A DNA stretch of 52,954 nt from Paludibacteraceae bacterium (GTDB lineage: Bacteria; Bacteroidota; Bacteroidia; Bacteroidales; Paludibacteraceae). The translations under genes were made by a program, and so were the position numbers. The DNA lies in assembly GCA_024399545.1 (NCBI GenBank), contig JAKSNS010000015.1:1-52954 (forward strand), written 5' to 3'. Positions 9,160-17,643 of this stretch are shown here, piece by piece. Within the stretch, counting starts at the first letter, position 1; each line of letters begins with the position of its first letter. The notes under the pieces are model-generated. The model saw only the letters and a list, made by a program, of their open reading frames with translations. It did no database searches and was not told the origin of the DNA.

Positions 9160-10011
9160 TTACATACTATCATCCTTATCAATCTCTTTAGGTTTCTGCC
9201 CCTCAAAGAAACGTTTCGCACTTAATGGAGAAACTACGGATTTGCCTGTCTTTGCCTCAAGCTCTTTGCGGGCAACACGGGCGACATTGCCACCTTCGGC
9301 AGCACACTGCATGTTGTCTTCGAGGGTCTGAGGGTCTTTTGCCTTGGTGATGCTGGTGGTTGAAAGTTCGGCAAGCATATTCAGGACTAGTTCCTCGTTG
9401 GTCATATTATCGCGAAGGTTCTCTTTCTTTAGTCCTTTGAGTTGCTTGTATTGTTTGGCTGTTTTCCCTGCCCAAGCCTGATAGATAATGTCGGTTAGTG
9501 TGGCATATTGTATTCCCTCTTGAACATTATGCAATTTCCATTGGTCAGTTAAGTCTTTACGAATTTCGATGCTCTTGAGGCGTTGGTTTATCCAGTTGTC
9601 GCTGTAGCCAAGACGTTTGTAGTCTTGGAGTGCCTGGTTGATGCTGAGTTCCGGGTCTGCCAACTGGTCAAGACGTTGTGCGGCGACTTGCGCCATCCAT
9701 AGTTTGAATGGCTCAGCCTTGGGAGATGGAATGGACTGAATTATACGCAAAACTCCTTCAGATGAAGCACAATTCATCTTTTGAGGCCCTCCATTCGTTT
9801 CTATGGAAAGGGGGGTGACAATCTGTCCCCATCCTTCGGCAAGAAGCGGATCCCTTTTTTTCATCTTCTTGATATAGTCAGTCGGATTGATACTATCCGT
9901 AAGAATACCAACCACATCTGTAATGCAGAAATACCATTGTTCTTCCCGATCATCCCATACTGAACGCACCTGACGCTCTTCAAATAACTTGATATCTGAT
10001 TTATTAGCCAT
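9160..10011 (-). CDS. Bro-N domain protein, DinD/phage-antirepressor-like
   Basis: 283 aa. The N-terminal ~110 residues match the Bro-N fold (VRSVWDDREEQWYFCITDVVGILTD, with a later SEGVLRIIQSIPSPKAEPFK). Bro-N is a DNA-binding domain of phage antirepressors. The C-terminal half has the DinD-like block YKQLKGLKKENLRDNMTNEE and a following ARKELEAKTGK. E. coli DinD is SOS-induced and similar in length. Whether this one is a phage remnant, a damage-response factor or a regulator cannot be decided here. It lies between the cas9/tracrRNA unit and unrelated housekeeping genes, and its promoter block is an exact copy of the cas9 one. No other phage gene is visible nearby. Confidence 0.8.
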   Translation of the reverse strand: MANKSDIKLFEERQVRSVWDDREEQWYFCITDVVGILTDSINPTDYIKKMKKRDPLLAEGWGQIVTPLSIETNGGPQKMNCASSEGVLRIIQSIPSPKAEPFKLWMAQVAAQRLDQLADPELSINQALQDYKRLGYSDNWINQRLKSIEIRKDLTDQWKLHNVQEGIQYATLTDIIYQAWAGKTAKQYKQLKGLKKENLRDNMTNEELVLNMLAELSTTSITKAKDPQTLEDNMQCAAEGGNVARVARKELEAKTGKSVVSPLSAKRFFEGQKPKEIDKDDSM

Positions 10012-10472
10012 ATTTTCTTTTCAATTATACGATATACATTTCTTCCAACAATTGTGTTTTTTATATGTTGCCATAATAACAGGGCTTACGCCCTGCCCTG
10101 GACTCTGTCGCTCTTTCAGAGCTGAAAATCGCCCATAATTGCCGCATCAATAGGGATAATCCTACTGTCTGCCGCTTTAATCGAAACAGGGGAAAGAATA
10201 CCTTCTTTCACTTCTGCTCGAACTACTGACCAACCTATACTGTTGGTTCAAAGGTCTAAGCCCAAAATGTTTGGCTCTAAAACGAATTGAGTGGGTTTAT
10301 TCACTGAATTGGATTCTCCCCCACCCCCTGCCCCTCCCCAAGGAGGGGAATACCTTATAGGTAATGCCTTGTTACCCAGGGTTTACACCCTGGGCTGTTT
10401 TATGTCGCGCCTACAGCGCTTTGAGTTTGTATGCAAAGTTACCACACGAAACGTTATAGAGCCTATTTTTTT
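10012..10472. repeat. Non-coding dispersed palindromic repeats upstream of the Bro-N gene
   Basis: No gene. The segment holds CAGGGC-TTAC-GCCCTG (10080-10095), GCTCTTTCAGAGC, CCCCTCC/GGAGGGG (10331-10348) and the perfect hairpin CCCAGGGT/ACCCTGGG (10375-10394). The stretch CCTGCCCTGGACTCTGTCG has a close relative near 47870, and CACGAAACGTTATAGAGCC (10445-10463) has one at 47988-48006. If the promoter at 10473-10514 is used, this region would be a ~460-nt 5' leader for the Bro-N gene. Confidence 0.6.
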
Positions 10473-10514
10473 CGCTGCAAATATACGAATTTTATTCCAC
10501 TCAGCAAAGGTATT
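10473..10514 (-). promoter_or_regulatory. Bro-N gene promoter (copy 2 of the 42-bp block)
   Basis: Minus-strand TTTG (10508-10505), a 19-bp gap and TATATTTG (10485-10478). It is identical over 42 bp to 8668-8709. In both copies a TATTTTTTT run preceded by GAGC or GAGCC lies next to the block. Confidence 0.7.
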
Positions 10515-10613
10515 ATACAAATAATTTGTCATATTTGCAGTCAAATCGGTTATATATTTTTCACGAAATGGGAGTTTTTGTGATTTGTTGTAATAAGGTC
10601 TTTTCGCACAATG

Positions 10614-10650
10614 ACAAAAAAAGCCCTTGGTCCTAAGATGAGCCAAGAGC
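10614..10650 (-). terminator. Terminator after the GGGtGRT gene
   Basis: Read on the minus strand, GCTCTTGG (10650-10643), a 12-nt loop and CCAAGGGC (10630-10623, one G-T pair) are followed by a run of T residues. It lies ~40 bp past the stop codon and closes the htpG-to-GGGtGRT gene run. Confidence 0.8.
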
Positions 10651-10687
10651 ATAATTTGGGGAAGGCAATATTTTTGGATAATGCCAG

Positions 10688-11704
10688 TTATTTGTTGAGC
10701 GCAAGGGCTACGTTGACGGCACAAGCTACGGTGCAGCCAACCATAGGGTTGTTGCCTATGCCAAGGAAGCCCATCATTTCGACATGAGCAGGAACTGACG
10801 ATGAACCAGCAAATTGCGCATCGCTGTGCATACGTCCCATGGTGTCAGTCATTCCGTAAGAGGCTGGACCTGCAGCCATGTTGTCTGGGTGAAGCGTACG
10901 ACCAGTGCCACCGCCTGAGGCTACAGAGAAATATGGCTTGCCAGCCAAAATACGTTCTTTCTTGTAGGTACCTGCCACTGGGTGCTGGAAGCGCGTAGGG
11001 TTGGTGGAATTGCCAGTGATAGAGACATCCACATCCTCATGCCAAAGGATTGAGACACCTTCGCGGACATCGTCAGCACCATAACAACGAACCTTAGAGC
11101 GGTTGCCGTTGCTGTATGCCTTTTCAGCGACAATCTCCAACTTGCCAGAGAAATAGTCAAACTGAGTCTGCACGTATGTGAAACCGTTAATCCTTGAGAT
11201 GATTTTTGCAGCATCTTTCCCCAGTCCGACAAGGATGCAACGCAGGGGGTTATTGCGCACCCTATTCGCCATATCGGCTATCTTGATGGCGCCTTCGGCG
11301 GCAGCGAACGACTCGTGACCAGCAAGGAATGCGAAACACTGGGTCTCCTCGCGGAGAAGACGTGCGGCAAGGTTGCCATGGCCAATACCGACCTTACGGT
11401 CGTCGGCCACGGAGCCTTTGATACAGAACGACTGAAGCCCCTCGCCGATAGCCTCGGCAGCCTCGGCGGCATTCTTGCACCCACGTTTCAACGCTATCGC
11501 CGAGCCTACGACGTAAGCCCATTTGGCGTTCTCGAAACATATAGGCTGCGTCTCCTCGCATGTCATGTATGAGTCAAGGCCATAACTTGCACACAACTCG
11601 GCAGCCTCCTCGATTGATTTAATACCGTTGTCATTAAGAACCTTAAGGATATTATCCATACGACGGTCCTGACTTTCGAACTTTACTTCTCTCATGGCAA
11701 TCAT
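10688..11704 (-). CDS. GGGtGRT protein
   Basis: 338 aa. The family is named after a Gly-rich signature, visible here as SGGGTGRTLHPDN near residue 268. No enzymatic role is established to my knowledge; members characteristically sit beside a NifU-like iron-sulfur scaffold, as here. Visible blocks include GHGNLAARLLREETQCFAFLA and the C-terminal MMGFLGIGNNPMVGC. The ATG at 11704 overlaps the stop of the upstream gene as ATGA; an alternative start three codons downstream (11695) is possible. It is the last gene of the six-gene run and is followed by a terminator. A function in Fe-S or redox chemistry is inferred from context only. Confidence 0.9.
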   Translation of the reverse strand: MIAMREVKFESQDRRMDNILKVLNDNGIKSIEEAAELCASYGLDSYMTCEETQPICFENAKWAYVVGSAIALKRGCKNAAEAAEAIGEGLQSFCIKGSVADDRKVGIGHGNLAARLLREETQCFAFLAGHESFAAAEGAIKIADMANRVRNNPLRCILVGLGKDAAKIISRINGFTYVQTQFDYFSGKLEIVAEKAYSNGNRSKVRCYGADDVREGVSILWHEDVDVSITGNSTNPTRFQHPVAGTYKKERILAGKPYFSVASGGGTGRTLHPDNMAAGPASYGMTDTMGRMHSDAQFAGSSSVPAHVEMMGFLGIGNNPMVGCTVACAVNVALALNK

Positions 11705-12393
11705 TGTTTACGTGGGTCAATATACTTGGCAGCCTCGGCGAAACGCCCGTAGGTGCCTTTTGCTTTCTCGATGGCCTCGTTTGCGTCGATGCCCTGCTTA
11801 ACCATATCCATGAATTTGCCCATGTGGACGAACTCATAGCCAATAACCTCACCGTCAGCGTCAAGCGCCATGCGCGTGCAGTAGCCCTCGGCCATCTCAA
11901 GATAGCGTGGCCCTTTGGCCAACGTGCCGAACATAGTGCCGACCTGCGAACGTACACCTTTGCCAAGGTCTTCCAACGAAGCACCAACGACAAGCCCTCC
12001 CTCGGAGAACGCAGACTGCGTGCGACCATAGACAATCTGAAGGAAAAGTTCACGCATCGCCGTGTTGATGGCGTCGCAAACCAAATCAGTGTTGAGAGCC
12101 TCAAGGAGCGTCTTACCAGGCAAAATCTCAGATGCCATAGCGGCTGAATGGGTCATGCCAGAGCATCCAAGGGTCTCGACAAGAGCCTCTTGTATGATGC
12201 CATCCTTAACGTTAAGGGTAAGTTTGCAAGCACCTTGTTGAGGAGCGCACCATCCAATACCGTGGGTCAAGCCGGAGATGTCCTTAATCTCGCGAGCCCT
12301 TACCCAACGTCCCTCCTCTGGGATAGGTGCCGAGGGGTGTGTTGCGCCTTTAGCCACGACGCACATGTTTTCTACTTCTTTTGAATAAATCAT
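11701..12393 (-). CDS. NifU-like iron-sulfur cluster assembly scaffold protein
   Basis: 230 aa. It belongs to the NifU/IscU N-terminal scaffold superfamily, but in the long form that accompanies GGGtGRT. Conserved blocks are WCAPQQGACKLTLNV and VETLGCSGMTHSAAMASEILP, with Cys residues placed as candidate cluster ligands, and the C-terminal AKGTYGRFAEAAKYIDPR. It starts 1 bp after the DUF2400 stop and overlaps GGGtGRT by ATGA, so the pair is almost certainly co-translated. It probably acts as a cytosolic Fe-S scaffold or carrier for an unknown client. Confidence 0.9.
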   Translation of the reverse strand: MIYSKEVENMCVVAKGATHPSAPIPEEGRWVRAREIKDISGLTHGIGWCAPQQGACKLTLNVKDGIIQEALVETLGCSGMTHSAAMASEILPGKTLLEALNTDLVCDAINTAMRELFLQIVYGRTQSAFSEGGLVVGASLEDLGKGVRSQVGTMFGTLAKGPRYLEMAEGYCTRMALDADGEVIGYEFVHMGKFMDMVKQGIDANEAIEKAKGTYGRFAEAAKYIDPRKQ

Positions 12394-12394
12394 A

Positions 12395-13102
12395 TTAATG
12401 TTTTTTTTCGTAATCTGGAGTAAAAAGCGCGAAATCCATTATGGCGGGGTCGTCGGGAAACAACTCCCGGGCATGCGTGGCAAGTTCCAAAGCAGCCTTC
12501 ATATCGGCAGACTTGCGTGTTATAAGCCCTTGTGACTTAGCGATATTCAACACATGCACATCCAATGGAATAAGCAACAGACGAGGGTTTATGCGTCGCC
12601 AGATGCCAAAATCCACCCTGTCATCACGACGAACCATCCAACGGAGGAACATAACCACACGCTTACACGCAGAGGCGGTATTCTTGGGAATGCCCGCACA
12701 GTCGAAAAGCGACAATACCCTATCCACCAACAGCACAGGGTCGGAAACATCACCCTTGGAGAGTACAGCATCCTCCATCGTGGCATAGCCCTTGTAGATG
12801 TTGTACAACGAGAGCATAAGGTCGTGGAAATCACGATAGAAGAGCATACGATAAAAGTTCTCGCCAGAACCCTCGTAAACCCTCCACAACTGCCCCATCA
12901 CATAATCATACGGACGGCCATCCATAAGAGTAAAGGCAAAATCGCATTTTTTGTGAATCTGCAACCTATTGCCAAACGCCAACCAAGAGCAGACAATGCC
13001 CATGACCTCAATGTCACGGGGCGAGTTACAACGATGGACTATTTCCACAGGGTCATTGCGGAAATAGTCCATATTGTTATATTTATCAGGATTGTAAAAC
13101 AT
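12395..13102 (-). CDS. DUF2400 / TIGR02757 family protein
   Basis: 235 aa from the preferred start. Family hallmarks are RNDPVEIVHRC near the N-terminus, the GIVCSWLAFGNR block and the C-terminal LLIPLDVHVLNIA with a following DPAIMDFALF. The fold suggests a helix-hairpin-helix DNA-glycosylase-like protein, but no activity is established. The ATG at 13102 shares its A with the secA stop (TAATG), which favours translational coupling. The frame stays open to 13165 inside secA, and family members often have a short extra N-terminal helix, so an upstream start cannot be excluded. Confidence 0.85.
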   Translation of the reverse strand: MFYNPDKYNNMDYFRNDPVEIVHRCNSPRDIEVMGIVCSWLAFGNRLQIHKKCDFAFTLMDGRPYDYVMGQLWRVYEGSGENFYRMLFYRDFHDLMLSLYNIYKGYATMEDAVLSKGDVSDPVLLVDRVLSLFDCAGIPKNTASACKRVVMFLRWMVRRDDRVDFGIWRRINPRLLLIPLDVHVLNIAKSQGLITRKSADMKAALELATHARELFPDDPAIMDFALFTPDYEKKH

Positions 13103-16100
13103 TACGCCTCTGGCATATTGCGACCGCAGCAGTTTTTGTACTTCTTGCCTGAGCCACAAGGACATGGGTCATTACGACCAACAGTCTTCTCGGCACGTAT
13201 TGGGGCAGTCACCTGACGCTCGCGGGTGTCACGGTCGGCGGCTGAGTTGCGCTGGAGGGCTGAGCCAACATCCTGCTTCGAGGCTGACATGCGTGAGTAA
13301 TCAGCGCGGCGAGGCTTCTCGGCGCGACGAATCTTGTCAGGGTCCTGGATAGGAATCTGCGCACGCATAAGGATAGAGGTAATCTTGCGGTTGCAGTCGT
13401 CAATCATCTGCATGAAGAGGTTAGAAGACTCAACCTTATAAATAACCAGAGGGTCCTTCTGCTCGTAAGTGGCATTCTGTACGGAGTTGCGAAGCTCGTC
13501 CAACTCGCGGAGGTTCTCCTTCCAAGCCTCGTCGATTGTGACAAGGAGGACAATCTTTTCGAACTCCTTAATCAACGCCTTAGATTCAGACTCGTAGGCA
13601 TCTTTCAGATTTACTGGTATGTTATATATCTTATGCCCATCGGTGACAGGTATGAGAATATTCTCGTACTGCGCAGCCTGATTCTCGTAAACCTTTGAGA
13701 CGACAGGGTGGACGGTCGATGCAAGGGTATCCATCTTGCGCTTGAAGACCTCATAGACCTGCTCAGAGACCTTATCGACAATCTTGGCTGGACGAGAAGA
13801 GCGGAACTCCTCCTCGGTGAAGTCAACGTCAAGGGCGAAATACTTGAGCATATTGTCACGGAAAAGCCCATAGTCGGAAGTCTGGTAAGCCTCGCCGACA
13901 ACAGCCTCAAGGGTATCATAGAGCGTATTGACGATATCCACGCCAACCCTCTCACCCATAAGGGCATGACGACGACGGGCATAGATAACGGTACGCTGCT
14001 TGTTCATCACGTCATCATACTCAAGAAGACGCTTACGAATACCGAAGTTGTTCTCCTCGACCTTCTTCTGTGCATTCTCGATGGACTTAGAAATCATTGA
14101 ATGCTCGATACGCTCACCCTCCTGAAAACCAAGGCGATCCATCACTTTAGCAATACGCTCAGAGCCAAAGAGACGCATCAGGTTATCCTCAAGCGAGACA
14201 TAGAAGACGGACGAACCAGGGTCACCCTGACGACCGGAACGTCCACGCAACTGGCGATCAACGCGGCGTGACTCGTGACGCTCGGTACCAATGATCGCAA
14301 GACCACCTGCCTCCTTGACCTCCGGCGTAAGCTTAATATCCGTACCACGACCTGCCATATTGGTGGCTATGGTGACCACTCCCGGACGACCAGCCTCGGC
14401 GACAATGTCAGCCTCCTTCTGGTGCAACTTCGCATTGAGGACGTTATGCTTTATCTTCTTGTTTGTCAACATTCGCGAAAGCACCTCCGAAATCTCGACC
14501 GACGTTGTACCCACAAGCACGGGACGACCCTGCGACACAAGGTCAACAATCTCGTCTATGACAGCGAAGTATTTCTCCTTCTTGGTCTTGTAGATACGGT
14601 CCTGCATATCCGTACGCGCGATAGGACGGTTGGTAGGAATAACTACCACGTCAAGCTTATAGATGTCCCAAAGCTCGCCAGCCTCCGTCTCCGCGGTACC
14701 GGTCATACCCGCAAGTTTATGGTACATACGGAAATAGTTCTGCAAGGTAATGGTAGCGAAGGTCTGCGTGGCAGCCTCGACCTTGACATGCTCCTTAGCC
14801 TCAAGAGCCTGATGCAAACCATCGCTGTAACGACGACCGTCCATAATACGGCCCGTCTGCTCATCGACAATCAACACCTGGTTATCCTGTACGACATACT
14901 GGTCATCCTTGAAGAAGAGCGTATAAGCCTTGAGCAACTGGGTTACGGTGTGAATGCGCTCAGACTTGACGGAATAGTTAAGCAACGCGGCATCCTTCCT
15001 CTCCTGTTTCTCCTTGGCGGGAAGGGCAGACTTCTCAATCTCGGCAATCTCAGAGCCAACATCAGGCATAACGAAGAACTGCGGGTCCTCGGTGGCACCC
15101 GTCAACGCGTCAATACCCTTATCCGTAAGCTCAACCGAGTTGTGCTTCTCGTCTATTATAAAATACAGCGGGTCAGTCGCTATATGCATATTCTTGTTAT
15201 TCTCCTGCATATAGAACTCCTCCGTCTTAATCAGTTTCTGCTTGATGCCGGGTTCCGAAAGGTATTTTATGAGGGTCTTAGACCGCGGCATAGCCTTAAA
15301 GCAACGGAAGAGCGCAAGACACCCAGCCTCAACCTCCTCCTTGTTTTCGGACGGTATCTTGGCACGAGCCTCGTTCAACAAGGCGGCAGCCATAGTGGTC
15401 TGCTTGCTCACCAAAGCCTGGACACGCGAGTTATACTCCTCGAACATCTGGTCTTCGCCTTTAGGCACGGGACCCGAGATAATCAAAGGGGTACGGGCAT
15501 CGTCGATAAGGACGGAATCGACCTCATCGACAATGGCAAAGTTATGGGAACGCTGCACAAGATCCGAAGGATGGATAGCCATATTGTCACGCAGGTAGTC
15601 GAAACCAAACTCATTGTTAGTACCGAACGTGATGTCGCAGTTGTAGGCGGCACGACGCTCAGGGCTGTGAGGTTGGTATTTGTCTATGCAGTCAACCGAA
15701 AGTCCATGGAACATATAGAGGGGGCCCATCCACTCGGCATCACGTTTTGCAAGGTAGTCGTTAACGGTAACGACATGCACGCCGTTGCCCGTCATAGCAT
15801 TCAGGAACACAGGCAGGGTAGCCACGAGGGTCTTGCCCTCACCAGTAGCCATCTCGGCAATTTTGCCGCGGTGAAGTACCACGCCACCAATGAGTTGGAC
15901 ATCATAGTGCACCATATCCCATTTATGCGTGTTACCGCCAGCCTCCCACTCGTTAGAGTATATGGCATTGTCGCCGTCAATCTCGACAAAGTCGTGGTTG
16001 ACAGCCAATTTACGGTCAAAGTCAGTCGCCTTGACGGTAATAGTGTCGTTGTTAGCGAAACGATACGCAGTCTCCTTGACGATGGCGAAAACCTCTGGCA

Positions 16101-16419
16101 GGATGCGCTCAAGTTCAGTCTCGTAGGTGTCAAGCACACGTTTGTCAAGTTTGTCAATCTCATCGTATATACGCTGGCGTTTGTCAATCTCGGTGGCCTC
16201 AATCTGGGCACGTAGTTCGACTATGCGTTTCTTGTCGTCGGCCACAGTAGCCTGAAGTTCGTCACGCAGGGCTTGCGAACGTGCGCGCAACTCGTCGTGC
16301 GACAACGCCTGAACCTGTGATTCAAAGGATTTTATACGGTCAACGACTGGCATCACCTCTTTGACATCACGCTGAGCCTTGTCTCCGAATATTTTGGTAA
16401 GTATTGAAAGGAAAGCCAT
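13102..16419 (-). CDS. secA: Preprotein translocase ATPase SecA
   Basis: 1105 aa, longer than the ~900 aa proteobacterial form, as is common in Bacteroidetes. SecA drives secretory proteins through SecYEG by ATP hydrolysis. Visible are the Walker A region ([14 protein letters not shown]), the Walker B/DEAD segment ([15 protein letters not shown]), helicase motif VI ([15 protein letters not shown]) and the C-terminal zinc-binding SecB/lipid tail ([13 protein letters not shown]). Extra length lies between the two nucleotide-binding folds and in the preprotein crosslinking region. It starts 5 bp after the M48 peptidase stop and is coupled by TAATG to DUF2400. Confidence 0.98.
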   Translation of the reverse strand: MAFLSILTKIFGDKAQRDVKEVMPVVDRIKSFESQVQALSHDELRARSQALRDELQATVADDKKRIVELRAQIEATEIDKRQRIYDEIDKLDKRVLDTYETELERILPEVFAIVKETAYRFANNDTITVKATDFDRKLAVNHDFVEIDGDNAIYSNEWEAGGNTHKWDMVHYDVQLIGGVVLHRGKIAEMATGEGKTLVATLPVFLNAMTGNGVHVVTVNDYLAKRDAEWMGPLYMFHGLSVDCIDKYQPHSPERRAAYNCDITFGTNNEFGFDYLRDNMAIHPSDLVQRSHNFAIVDEVDSVLIDDARTPLIISGPVPKGEDQMFEEYNSRVQALVSKQTTMAAALLNEARAKIPSENKEEVEAGCLALFRCFKAMPRSKTLIKYLSEPGIKQKLIKTEEFYMQENNKNMHIATDPLYFIIDEKHNSVELTDKGIDALTGATEDPQFFVMPDVGSEIAEIEKSALPAKEKQERKDAALLNYSVKSERIHTVTQLLKAYTLFFKDDQYVVQDNQVLIVDEQTGRIMDGRRYSDGLHQALEAKEHVKVEAATQTFATITLQNYFRMYHKLAGMTGTAETEAGELWDIYKLDVVVIPTNRPIARTDMQDRIYKTKKEKYFAVIDEIVDLVSQGRPVLVGTTSVEISEVLSRMLTNKKIKHNVLNAKLHQKEADIVAEAGRPGVVTIATNMAGRGTDIKLTPEVKEAGGLAIIGTERHESRRVDRQLRGRSGRQGDPGSSVFYVSLEDNLMRLFGSERIAKVMDRLGFQEGERIEHSMISKSIENAQKKVEENNFGIRKRLLEYDDVMNKQRTVIYARRRHALMGERVGVDIVNTLYDTLEAVVGEAYQTSDYGLFRDNMLKYFALDVDFTEEEFRSSRPAKIVDKVSEQVYEVFKRKMDTLASTVHPVVSKVYENQAAQYENILIPVTDGHKIYNIPVNLKDAYESESKALIKEFEKIVLLVTIDEAWKENLRELDELRNSVQNATYEQKDPLVIYKVESSNLFMQMIDDCNRKITSILMRAQIPIQDPDKIRRAEKPRRADYSRMSASKQDVGSALQRNSAADRDTRERQVTAPIRAEKTVGRNDPCPCGSGKKYKNCCGRNMPEA

Positions 16420-16424
16420 ATAAA

Positions 16425-17633
16425 TTAATATCTGAAATTACGTAGGTTAGGCACGAATTTTGTCTGCACCATAGCCACCATCATACGGGCTATGTCGCGT
16501 TTCTGATAGCCGAAGATATTCTTGCCGATATTATAAACAAGCTCAACCTCGACCTTCGAGATCTCACGGTCAGCCAATGTTATCTCAATCAGGTAATAGA
16601 GCAGCTCGTCACGCATCTGTGGCTCTTCGCGGAGGATATGCTGGACAGAGTCAATGAAAATCTTGTTCACGTCGCCCTTCGCAATCTCCTCAAGGAAAGC
16701 CTTAGGGAACATTTGAGTTTGTGCAAGGTTTGCAAGGATAGTGTCTGCCTCCTCCTGTTTTACTTCGCCGTCAGCCGAGGCTACGATAAGCCCTGCAGTA
16801 GCGACGAAGCGTGAGATGTGGTAATCGATAGGCGAGTTGCCAAGGCGCAACAATATGTCAATGAGCGGCTGCATCTGCGCATCAAGTTCCTTCTTGTTCG
16901 CTGCCTTCGAGTATAAATAGAGCGACTGGATCCTGATAGGGTTGACTGGGTGAGTCTCGCGCGACATACCCTTGTCGTTCAGGAAGTAGTCCAAGTGACG
17001 AAGGTTCTCCTCGATAAGTGCCTCCAACTTGACGTCAATCTTCGATATGTCAAGGCCGGAAGCCATCTTATAGAACGCAGAGACGCATGGCCCAAGATGA
17101 CCAACGGCAAGATAACCATAACGGTCTGCCACCAGTTCAGCCAACTGTTCGCTCAGGCGTACACGATGGAAAAGCCCTATAGGCATACCCTCGTCAGGTT
17201 CATAAACAAGGTTTATCAGACGACGAAGACGGGTGTCCTGGTTGATTATGTGACCAAGTTCATGACCGAGGACAAAGCGAAGTTCCTCCTCAGTCATCAA
17301 ATCGATAAGACCTGAGTTGACGTTAACGATGTGTGGCTCGCCCTTCTGCTCGGCAGCTACAGAGAAAGCATTCACCGTAGCGTCACCAGTGATATAGAAA
17401 TCAACAGGTTCGTTCACGCCAAGCGTATCCTTAACACCCTGGAAAACGGAGTAAAGGTGTTTCAGCAACTTCTCCTCAACCTTGAAACTGTGTCCCTCCA
17501 TAATGCTGCGCCAATAGTTGTCGGCATTCGAGATTTTAGATTCACGGATGAGTTTCTCAACCATATCGCCCTGTAGGACGTTATAGATTTGCTTTGAGAG
17601 TTCCTGTTGCAGTTGCAGTTTAGGTTGTATCAT
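16425..17633 (-). CDS. M48-family zinc metallopeptidase with C-terminal TerB-like domain
   Basis: 402 aa. Zinc site HELGH at residues 124-128, with the downstream ELVADRYG (~166) giving the third ligand. Unlike HtpX or Ste24 I see no transmembrane segment, so it is probably cytosolic. The last ~130 residues ([22 protein letters not shown] and an acidic repeat near the C-terminus, [14 protein letters not shown]) resemble TerB/tellurite-resistance helical domains. It lies 10 bp after htpG and 5 bp before secA, which suggests a role in protein quality control. The substrate is unknown. Confidence 0.85.
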   Translation of the reverse strand: MIQPKLQLQQELSKQIYNVLQGDMVEKLIRESKISNADNYWRSIMEGHSFKVEEKLLKHLYSVFQGVKDTLGVNEPVDFYITGDATVNAFSVAAEQKGEPHIVNVNSGLIDLMTEEELRFVLGHELGHIINQDTRLRRLINLVYEPDEGMPIGLFHRVRLSEQLAELVADRYGYLAVGHLGPCVSAFYKMASGLDISKIDVKLEALIEENLRHLDYFLNDKGMSRETHPVNPIRIQSLYLYSKAANKKELDAQMQPLIDILLRLGNSPIDYHISRFVATAGLIVASADGEVKQEEADTILANLAQTQMFPKAFLEEIAKGDVNKIFIDSVQHILREEPQMRDELLYYLIEITLADREISKVEVELVYNIGKNIFGYQKRDIARMMVAMVQTKFVPNLRNFRY

Positions 17634-17643
17634 AATTCTTTTA

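Noticed and set aside
10080-10400. Possible second CRISPR-like array of palindromes
   Set aside because: The units differ in sequence and spacing and have no constant repeat; they are dispersed palindromes.
14275-16215. A 646-codon plus-strand open frame
   Set aside because: It is antisense to secA, which has full family motifs; the frame has no recognisable domain.
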